From contig JALUYA010000047.1 in the NCBI GenBank assembly GCA_027018875.1, forward strand, positions 1 through 64,000: a stretch of DNA of 64,000 bases. The letters are read 5' to 3'. The notes under the pieces are model-generated. The model was not told the DNA's origin. It made no database searches and saw only the letters and a program-made list of their open reading frames with translations. How positions within the stretch are numbered: the stretch's first letter is position 1; every line of letters begins with the position of its first letter. Of the stretch, positions 58,301 to 64,000 are shown piece after piece. The stretch is from Gammaproteobacteria bacterium (GTDB lineage Bacteria; Pseudomonadota; Gammaproteobacteria; JAKDMP01). Position numbers and translations under genes: made by a program.

Positions 58301-58776
58301 GGGTTGACACTGTGGCGGCGGGAGAGGAAAACGACATCCTTGCCGTCCGGCGTCCAGCCCAGAACCAGGTTATCGGTACTCGGCGCAAGCTTGCCGCCAC
58401 GCGGATTATTCATCGAGTGAAAGGTCAGCCGGCGCACGCGACCGCCGGCAACCGGGATCACATAGACGTCGGTGTTGCCTTGATACCAGCCAGTAAAGGC
58501 AATCCAGCGGCCGTTGGGTGAAAATGCCGGGGCGAAATCAAACCCGGAATCGGAGGTAAGCCGCGTTGCCACCCCCCCGGCGATGCCGATCTTCCATAGG
58601 TTGCCACCGGCCTCGAAGACAACCGTACCGCCATGGATGGTGGGATAGCGCACCAGCGCCTCGATCGGGCCGGAAACGGCGGCGGCGCTCGGCGTGGGGG
58701 ATTGAGCCAGGGCGGGAACGGCGACGAGTGAAACGAGAATCAATGAAAATGAGCGGATCCATCCATGACGCGACAT
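55387..58776 (-). CDS. Secreted Tricorn-like S41 peptidase with beta-propeller
   Basis: 1129 residues from the ATG at 58776 (AGGAGA 4 nt upstream); the open frame runs to 59001. The signal peptide is MSRHGWIRSFSLILVSLVAV followed by PALA. The first ~650 residues are WD/PD40-type propeller blades (repeats of NPSWSPDGKWIAYITD, NGRWIAFTGW, GDSRWIAFSN). A Lys-rich linker (KSKPGKKKEKGKKAKK) precedes the C1-PDZ-C2 core. The catalytic residues of Tricorn appear as the Ser-His in GESHMYIFG (near 780) and the nucleophile Ser in NHGSASDGDIF. PDZ-like GDYIIAINGRTL lies between them. It is probably a periplasmic peptide-degrading protease. The C-terminus ends in a Pro/Cys-rich tail. Confidence 0.88.
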   Translation of the reverse strand: MSRHGWIRSFSLILVSLVAVPALAQSPTPSAAAVSGPIEALVRYPTIHGGTVVFEAGGNLWKIGIAGGVATRLTSDSGFDFAPAFSPNGRWIAFTGWYQGNTDVYVIPVAGGRVRRLTFHSMNNPRGGKLAPSTDNLVLGWTPDGKDVVFLSRRHSVNPQMFQAYRVPLAGGLPRALPLPWSGPLSFNANGTEVAYNRLGSDLRAFHRKYYYAGQAPKIYLYNFRTGQGEKLTGWKGANTWPMWRGDTLYFASDRGPNRILNLWAYSFKTKQYRQVTHFKTFGVDWPRLGNSGIAFTDGGKLYVLKLPSAQLVPVAVRIPLDGARTQPHWYQAAKMIRSAAIAPNGKLAVFGARGDIFVVPSKHGAILDITRSQSARERNPSWSPDGKWIAYITDATGQSEIALRRWDGKGRARFLTHTSRVIYRGQITWSPNSEWITYVDSDQVLWLQNVKTAKRYRVARNPYHVTPQFQAVAWSGDSRWIAFSNTLSNYLSGLFLYNVADHTRHQVSRGGFADSNPAFSKNGKYLYFVSQRLVNPAISSFDFTVAGLDSDGLYVTTLQKDTPSPFAPRSQSPAASKSKPGKKKEKGKKAKKVKPIRIDLAGLMTRAVRVPVPAANIGEVAAADGVVYYATMPNAVLGATLPGDTPALRAYNLAKRKSMTLAAGVGGGFALSADGSTLLYRARGKWVLRPSTFAKGVHAKPLNLAHMKLWVEPRAEWAEIFGEAVRDVQAYFINAKYINQKWPGIVATYRPLLQYAASRQDVNWILGNMVGSLGESHMYIFGGKNGWQTPFAPSADLGVNLALNRKAGRYYLARIFHGDNMLPGYYAPLAQPGLRAHRGDYIIAINGRTLKAPTNPYRLLLGTYGTTVRLTLATNPEGRDAWTIRVRPIANSQKIRMLAWIRHNRKVVNRLSGGKIGYVYLEDMETVGMRQFIRQYYSQITKKALVFDDRWNLGGFIDPVLFDRLTRRVAGMFTNRHGIAQPTPNAYPGYMAALINHGSASDGDIFAYMFKFYHLGPTIGTRTWGGVRGYSAPFTLMDGGHLVVSEDAMYGTHSKWIVENIGVIPDIHVMDSFGALNKGHDLQLEKAVQVLLRKLKAAPRKLPVLPPWIPFFPQQPAYPPCPATPTCQ

Positions 58777-59098
58777 CTTCTCTCCTGAGAGCCGAAAATT
58801 GCCGCTAATATACTCCTTGACGCCATAATTTTCAGCCGCGGTTCCCGCACGGTTGCGCCCAGGGGTGTTTCTTGCCGCCACGGCAGGCGATTCCCGCCCT
58901 ATCCCCGGGGCGGCCCGGGAAACGAACCGGATTCCACCGAGCGCACACCACCTCCAGGATGGCCCTTGAATACCCCCGCCGGGAAGTCCGCCCGCGCCCA
59001 TCGCGCCGTCCCTTATCGGGGCCGCTCCGGCGCCACAATCCGATTCCCCGCGGCAAGCCGCCGGTCATCGCCGCCGGGGTTTGGTTACACTGCATGCC

Positions 59099-60325
59099 AT
59101 GCTCGTGTCGCAACCCCACCCGGCGTTCCTCCTGAGGCGGATCGTCCTGGGCCTCCTCGTTTTGATCGCCGTTCCGGCCTGGGGCCGGCTGCCGCGGGTG
59201 CTCGCCGTGAACTGCCGGGTAAAAAACGGCCAGACCCGGGTGCGCATTGTCCTGTCGGCCGCCCTGGGGTACCACGACTTCAGCCTGGTTCACCCCGCCC
59301 GGTTCGTGATCGATCTCGACGGCGCCAGCGTCGCGCCCGAGGCGGCGCGGGGACGCCCCGGCTGCGGTGCGGTCCGGAGTATCCGGCGCGGTCTCCACCC
59401 GGGCCACCGGGTGCGCTATGTACTGATGCTGCCGCGGCCCCTGGCGCACGAGGTCGTGCCCTATCCGGGCCCCCACGGCGGCATGAGGCTGTCCTTGCGC
59501 ATCGGCCACGAAACTCCCCCGGCGCCGGTAAGACCTCCCGTCGGACCCGTTTACCGCCTGCGACGCGGCACCGGGCCAATCGTGATCGCCATCGACCCCG
59601 GCCACGGTGGCCGCGATCCCGGCACCACCGGCCCCCACGGCCTGCGGGAAAAAACCGTGGTGTTGGAAATCGCCCGGGTGGTGGCGGCAAAAATCGATGC
59701 AACTGCCGGGTTCCGGGCCTTTCTGACCCGTACCGGCGACTATTACGTGAGTCTGCCGCGGCGGGTTTATCTTGCCCAGCGGGCCCACGCCGCCGTGTTC
59801 GTCTCGATCCATGCCAATGCCTTTGACCAGGCGCGCGCGGTTAAAGGAGGCGTGGTTTACCTGCTGTCGCTGCACGGGGCCTCGAGCGCCGAGGCCCGGC
59901 TCGAAGCCCGAGCCGAAAATGCCGCCGACCCCGGCATCGGCGGCGTCACCTTCAGCCAACTCCCGCAGGTCAACTCGGTTCTGACCCAGATGATGCAAAA
60001 CGAATCGATCGCACTGGCGCGGCTACTCGGTCGCGACATCCTGCACCGACTCGGGCGGGTCGAACCCCTCTACGAGCGCCACGTGCAGCAGGCCGACTTC
60101 GCCGTCCTGCGCGACCCGATGATCCCCTCGGTGCTGGTCGAAACCGCGTTCCTGTCCAATCCCGCCCAGGCCCGGGACTTGCATCACCGGTGGTTCATCG
60201 ACGCCCTGGCCGAAGCAATCTTCCGGGGCATCATCGGCTATGCCCGCGCCGAACATCTCACGGCCCAGAAAGTAACCCGAATCCATCCACCGGGCCGCTC
60301 CAAGAGCACCGCCGACCCGCGCTAA
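59099..60325 (+). CDS. Periplasmic N-acetylmuramoyl-L-alanine amidase (AmiB/AmiC type)
   Basis: 408 residues from the ATG at 59099 (an in-frame TTG at 59081 is possible). Signal peptide, then a small AMIN domain (VRIVLSAALGYHDFSLVHPARFVIDLDG). The amidase_3 domain has its zinc ligands: VIAIDPGHGGRDPG (His), LREKTVVLEIAR (Glu) and FVSIHANAF (His), with the catalytic Glu in SVLVETAFLSNP. An insertion around ADPGIGGVTFSQLPQVNSV corresponds to the autoinhibitory helix region of EnvC/NlpD-controlled amidases. It cleaves septal peptidoglycan during division. No LysM domain follows. Confidence 0.93.
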   Translation: MLVSQPHPAFLLRRIVLGLLVLIAVPAWGRLPRVLAVNCRVKNGQTRVRIVLSAALGYHDFSLVHPARFVIDLDGASVAPEAARGRPGCGAVRSIRRGLHPGHRVRYVLMLPRPLAHEVVPYPGPHGGMRLSLRIGHETPPAPVRPPVGPVYRLRRGTGPIVIAIDPGHGGRDPGTTGPHGLREKTVVLEIARVVAAKIDATAGFRAFLTRTGDYYVSLPRRVYLAQRAHAAVFVSIHANAFDQARAVKGGVVYLLSLHGASSAEARLEARAENAADPGIGGVTFSQLPQVNSVLTQMMQNESIALARLLGRDILHRLGRVEPLYERHVQQADFAVLRDPMIPSVLVETAFLSNPAQARDLHHRWFIDALAEAIFRGIIGYARAEHLTAQKVTRIHPPGRSKSTADPR

Positions 60326-60397
60326 ACCACCCGGATAAAAATCCCCGCCCCCGGTGACCATCCGGATCCGGGAGGAAGTGCGCCTCGCGGCCCGGAT

Positions 60398-63007
60398 TCA
60401 GGCGCTCACGGCTCCGGCAACCCGCTCGAATACCAGCCCCTGATCGTTCGCATCCACCCGGATTCCATCGCCGGGACCGAACTCACCGGCAAGCATCCGT
60501 TCGGCCAGCGGATTCTCCAGCTCGCGCTGGATCGTGCGCTTCAAGGGCCGGGCTCCATACACCGGATCGAAGCCGGCCTCGCCCAGCCGATCGAGGGCGC
60601 GCTCCCCCACCTCGAGGGAGATCTCGTGGGCCTCGAGGCGCCGGCTCAGATAACCGATCTGAATCCGGGTAATGAGGCGTAGTTGGCCATGGTCGAGCGG
60701 ATGGAACACGACCACGTCATCGACCCGGTTGATGAACTCGGGGCGGAAACGGGTGGCGACGATCTCCATCACCGCGGCGCGCATCCGCGCATAGTTTTCC
60801 TCGCCCGCCATCTGCTGGATCACGTCCGAGCCCAGGTTCGAAGTCATGATGATCACGCTGTTACGGAAATCCACGGTGCGCCCCTGCCCATCGGTCAGGC
60901 GCCCGTCATCGAGTACCTGGAGCAACACGTTGAACACGTCCGGATGCGCCTTCTCGATCTCGTCGAGCAGAATGACCGAATAGGGCCGGCGCCGCACCGC
61001 TTCGGTCAGGTACCCGCCCTCGTCGTAGCCGACGTACCCGGGCGGGGCGCCGATAAGCCGAGCCACCGAATGCTTTTCCATGAATTCACTCATGTCGATG
61101 CGCACCATCGCCTCTTCGGTAGCGAACAGGAATGCGGCCAGCGCCTTGGATAACTCGGTCTTACCGACGCCCGTCGGGCCGAGGAACAGGAACGAGCCGT
61201 TGGGACGGTTGGGGTCGGACAATCCGGCACGCGAGCGCCGGATGGCGTTGGCCACCACCCCGATCGCCTCGTCCTGACCGACCACCCGCTGGTGCAGTTC
61301 CCGCTCCAGGTGCAACAGTTTCTCCTTTTCACCCTCGAGCATCTTCGCCACCGGAATACCAGTCCAGCGCGAGACGATTTCGGCAATTTCCCCTGCCGTC
61401 ACCTTGTTGCGTAACAGCCGCGGGGCCGCGCTATCCTCGGCCTGCTCCTCGCGGGCCTGGGCCTCGGCCAGCCGGCGCTCGAGTTCCGGGATGCGTCCAT
61501 ACTGGACTTCGGACATACGTGCCAGGTCACCGGCCCGGCGGGCGGCATCAAAATCGATCCGCGCCCGCTCGAGTTCCTCCTTGATCTGTGCCGCTCCCTG
61601 CAGCACCGCCTTTTCCGCCTGCAGCACCTCCTCCATATCGGCGTACTCGTGCTCGAGCGTGCCGATCTCCTCGTCCAACGCGGCCAGGCGCCGCTTGGAG
61701 GCATCGTCTTTTTCTTTTTTCAGGGCCTCGTGCTCGATCTTGAGCTGGATCAACCGGCGCTCCAGTCGGTCCATGGCCTCCGGCTTGGAGTCGATCTCCA
61801 TGCGGATGCGGCTGGCGGCCTCGTCGATCAGGTCGATCGCCTTGTCCGGCAGTTGCCGGTCGGCGATATAGCGATGCGCCAGGGTGGCCGCGGCGACGAG
61901 GGCCGGATCGGTAATTTCGACCCCGTGATGAACCTCATAGCGTTCCTTGAGCCCGCGTAGAATGGCCACGGTGTCCTCCACGCTCGGCTCGCCGACCAGC
62001 ACCCGCTGGAAACGGCGCTCGAGCGCGGCGTCCTTCTCGATATACTTGCGATACTCATCCAGGGTGGTCGCACCAATGCAGTGCAGCTCCCCACGGGCCA
62101 GCGCGGGCTTGAGCATATTGCCCGCATCCATCGCCCCCTCGGCCTTGCCGGCACCGACCACCGTGTGAATCTCGTCGATAAACAAAATAATGCGCCCTTC
62201 CTCTTTCGAGATCTCCTGCAACACGGCCTTCAGGCGTTCTTCGAATTCACCGCGAAACTTGGCCCCGGCCAGTAGCGCCGCCATATCCAGCGCCAGCAGG
62301 CGCTTGTGCTTCAGCCCCTCGGGCACCTCGGCGTTGATGATCCGCTGCGCCAGCCCCTCGACGATCGCGGTCTTGCCCACGCCCGGCTCGCCGATCAGCA
62401 CCGGGTTGTTCTTGGTTCGCCGCTGCAGAATCTGTACCACGCGGCGAATCTCCTCGTCGCGCCCAATCACCGGATCGAGTTTGCTCGCCTCGGCTCGGGC
62501 GGTCAGATCCAGGGTGTATTTCTCCAGCGCCTGGCGCTTCTCCTCGGCATTGGGGTCATTCACCCGGGTCCCGCCACGCACCTCCTCGATGGCCCGTTCG
62601 AACGCTCCCTTGGTCGCACCGGCCTCCTTCAAGGCCTGGGCGACCTCGCCGCGATCCTCGAGCAACGCCAGCGGGAACAGTTCGGAGGAGATAAACTCAT
62701 CCCTCCGTTGCTGGGCCAGCTTGTCGGTCATATTCAGCACCCGCTGCAGGTCATTGCCGATCGGCACCTCGCCCGGCGCACCTTCCTGGCGCGGCAGCCG
62801 CTCGATCACCATGGCCAGGCGGTCGCGCAGAACATTCAGGTTTACGCCCGACTTCTCGAGCAATGGCCGGACGCCGCCGCCCTCCTGGTCGATCAGCGCC
62901 GACAGCAGGTGCACCGGTTCGATGAAGGGATGATCGCGCCCCACCGCAAGGGACTGCGCATCGGCAAGCGCCATCTGAAATTTGGTCGTCAACTTATCGA
63001 GTCGCAC
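60398..63007 (-). CDS. clpB: ClpB disaggregase
   Basis: 869 residues, GTG start with AGGAG 7 nt upstream. The Clp N-domain is followed by AAA-1 ([20 protein letters not shown]), the ClpB-specific coiled-coil M domain (~410-530) and AAA-2 ([20 protein letters not shown]). It resolves aggregates with DnaK. It lacks the ClpP-binding IGF loop of ClpA. It converges with the amidase (73-nt gap). The 277-nt upstream region holds the motif shared with the carbonic anhydrase gene. A GGTTGAAT stretch there is only weakly like a sigma-32 -35 box. Confidence 0.97.
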   Translation of the reverse strand: MRLDKLTTKFQMALADAQSLAVGRDHPFIEPVHLLSALIDQEGGGVRPLLEKSGVNLNVLRDRLAMVIERLPRQEGAPGEVPIGNDLQRVLNMTDKLAQQRRDEFISSELFPLALLEDRGEVAQALKEAGATKGAFERAIEEVRGGTRVNDPNAEEKRQALEKYTLDLTARAEASKLDPVIGRDEEIRRVVQILQRRTKNNPVLIGEPGVGKTAIVEGLAQRIINAEVPEGLKHKRLLALDMAALLAGAKFRGEFEERLKAVLQEISKEEGRIILFIDEIHTVVGAGKAEGAMDAGNMLKPALARGELHCIGATTLDEYRKYIEKDAALERRFQRVLVGEPSVEDTVAILRGLKERYEVHHGVEITDPALVAAATLAHRYIADRQLPDKAIDLIDEAASRIRMEIDSKPEAMDRLERRLIQLKIEHEALKKEKDDASKRRLAALDEEIGTLEHEYADMEEVLQAEKAVLQGAAQIKEELERARIDFDAARRAGDLARMSEVQYGRIPELERRLAEAQAREEQAEDSAAPRLLRNKVTAGEIAEIVSRWTGIPVAKMLEGEKEKLLHLERELHQRVVGQDEAIGVVANAIRRSRAGLSDPNRPNGSFLFLGPTGVGKTELSKALAAFLFATEEAMVRIDMSEFMEKHSVARLIGAPPGYVGYDEGGYLTEAVRRRPYSVILLDEIEKAHPDVFNVLLQVLDDGRLTDGQGRTVDFRNSVIIMTSNLGSDVIQQMAGEENYARMRAAVMEIVATRFRPEFINRVDDVVVFHPLDHGQLRLITRIQIGYLSRRLEAHEISLEVGERALDRLGEAGFDPVYGARPLKRTIQRELENPLAERMLAGEFGPGDGIRVDANDQGLVFERVAGAVSA

Positions 63008-63120
63008 GCAAGCTCTCCTGTTAGCAGGAGCCCGCCGGAGCTGAAAACAACCTACCGCGATGCTGGAATGGCGGCCAAAATATCTCCGGTTCCTCGTCCA
63101 GGCCCGCTATGCGCCTTAAA

Positions 63121-63177
63121 GTCAGAAATATTTTGACTCGTTTTCCCATTGTACTCGCTACGATTGCCTCGGCCCGA
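63121..63177. repeat. Upstream motif shared with the carbonic-anhydrase leader, copy 2
   Basis: GTCAGAAATATTTTGACTCG, then GTACTCGCTACGATTG and CTCGGCCCG, corresponds to 24981-25033. It lies about 115 nt before the clpB start, further than in the other copy. Confidence 0.5.
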
Positions 63178-63284
63178 CCGGCCCGTGGGTAAAATCCCGC
63201 AACGGGTGTTGCCTTATATGTTGTGTACAAAGCCGCGATATTCAACCGCTCATCCGCTGCGGGCAAACCCCATGGCGCGTTTCG

Positions 63285-64000
63285 CTACCGCCGCGGCATC
63301 CGCCAGATCAGGCTTGCCATGCGCCCGGTAGCGCCATCGCGGCGATAAGAATAAAACCGCCGCGAATCGCTGAAGGTGCACTCCCCGCCGATCCCCACCC
63401 AGCCGACACCCGCCGCCCGCAGGCGCGCCCGGGCCAGCAGCGGCAGATCACAATACCAGTACCCGGGCTCGGCGGCGGCAACCAATCCCGCCGCGCTTCC
63501 CGGCGCATCCGCGAAGGCCGCGCGCACCGCTGCACCCACCCGGTAGCGGCGCACCCCGATGCCGGGGCCGATCCAGGCCTGAACCTCGGCCGCCGCCGTG
63601 CCCAGGGCCCGCAGCGTCCGTTCCAGCACCCCGGCGGCAAGCCCCCGCCAACCGGCATGGGCCAACCCCACCACGGCGCCATCGACGGAGGCAAAAAAGA
63701 CCGGCAGGCAATCGGCGCTGAGAACGGCCAGCACCTCGCCGGTTCCGCGCGCGACCGCGGCATCGGCCTCGGGCTCCGGTTCACAGGCCCCGGCCTCGAC
63801 CACCCGGGTTCCATGAACCTGGCGTAACCACAGGGGCGCGGCGGGAAGGGCCAGCGCGGCGGCGAGGCGGCGCCGGTTATCCGCCACCGCCTCGGGCCGA
63901 TCGCCGACTCGGGTGCCAAGGTTGAGCCCGGCCCAGACGCCGCTACTCACCCCCCCCACGCGTGTCGTGGTCACCGCCCGTACCCCCGGGACCGGACGCC
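63285..64000 (-). CDS. pgeF: PgeF (YfiH/DUF152, laccase-domain) peptidoglycan-editing factor, 5' end off window
   Basis: The frame is open to the right edge (RPVPGVRAVTTTRVGGVSSG), so the true start lies outside. LWLRQVHGTRVV supplies the first zinc/copper His, VLSADCLPVFF the Cys and VGLAHAGWRGLAAGV the second His, the conserved HC-H metal site. IGPGIGVRRYRVG and DSRRFYSYRRDGATGRMASLIW complete the family. PgeF proteins act as purine nucleoside phosphorylase-like enzymes in vitro and prevent misincorporation of L-Ser for L-Ala in peptidoglycan precursors. Confidence 0.93.
   Translation of the reverse strand, partial: RPVPGVRAVTTTRVGGVSSGVWAGLNLGTRVGDRPEAVADNRRRLAAALALPAAPLWLRQVHGTRVVEAGACEPEPEADAAVARGTGEVLAVLSADCLPVFFASVDGAVVGLAHAGWRGLAAGVLERTLRALGTAAAEVQAWIGPGIGVRRYRVGAAVRAAFADAPGSAAGLVAAAEPGYWYCDLPLLARARLRAAGVGWVGIGGECTFSDSRRFYSYRRDGATGRMASLIWRMPRR

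Noticed and set aside
57259-58521. 420-codon plus-strand frame opposite the Tricorn-like gene
   Set aside because: Antisense of propeller repeats; no start signal and no family match. The minus gene has signal peptide, ribosome-binding site and terminator.
63008-63284. Sigma-32 heat-shock promoter for clpB
   Set aside because: Only a weak GGTTGAAT-like -35 and no CCCCAT-like -10 at the right spacing could be found, so it is not annotated.

Overview
The window looks like the chromosome of a free-living gammaproteobacterium with moderately high GC. The clearest support is the gene order tig-clpP-clpX-lon-hupB-ppiD at 28.3-36.9 kb, together with a PspF/sigma-54 phage-shock operon, clpB next to pgeF, and a periplasmic amidase. 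No 16S gene or other taxonomic marker is present, so I do not name a genus. Both ends cut genes: glmS at the left and pgeF at the right.

0-21 kb is a surface-polysaccharide locus, all on the minus strand. In transcription order it holds a Wzz-type chain-length protein (20.9 kb), an accessory island, then a CysH-like (P)APS reductase, a FlaA1/CapD-like dehydratase and a UDP-sulfoquinovose synthase (SQD1/SqdB type). These are followed by Wzy- and Wzx-like membrane proteins, a sulfotransferase, a WaaL/Wzy-family membrane protein, a FemAB/GNAT-like protein, a GT2 glycosyltransferase, a frameshifted methyltransferase, a DegT aminotransferase, a PglC-like priming transferase, a WbpM-like 4,6-dehydratase and glmS. 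My main inference is that this locus builds a glycan carrying sulfur in two ways: as C-sulfonate (sulfoquinovose, fed by sulfite from the CysH-like enzyme) and as O-sulfate (sulfotransferase).

16-19.5 kb is a decaying island of MNT nucleotidyltransferase antitoxins. There are four loci, one with an intact HEPN toxin partner. Duplicated leaders, HEPN 3' fragments, a copy of the wzz 3' end and 120-bp repeats lie among them. 21-22.6 kb holds a REP-associated tyrosine transposase (RAYT) element, an internally deleted copy of it, and an ImmA/IrrE protease gene truncated between the two.

22.7-30.2 kb holds a tryptophan-rich exported protein, a NYN-domain ribonuclease-like protein, a beta-carbonic anhydrase, a three-domain ACP-FAAL-PlsC fusion and PpiD. 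30.4-37 kb has tRNA-Asp, tRNA-Val, HU, Lon, ClpX, ClpP, trigger factor and tRNA-Leu. 37-45 kb has a class III aminotransferase, a thioredoxin-fold protein, a long class V PLP enzyme, and an SCP2-like / ThDP enzyme / medium-chain dehydrogenase operon.

45-48 kb is pspF divergent from pspA-pspB-pspC-pspC with a textbook sigma-54 promoter. 48-53 kb is a translationally coupled trio: alkyl-DHAP-synthase-like, GlpD-like and an FGGY kinase. Then come a ferredoxin-NADP reductase, an atypical NRAMP transporter, a secreted Tricorn-like S41 protease, an amidase, ClpB and PgeF. Most of the window after 22 kb is housekeeping or ordinary accessory sequence. The unusual biology is in the first 22 kb, the ACP-FAAL-PlsC fusion and the 48-53 kb trio.
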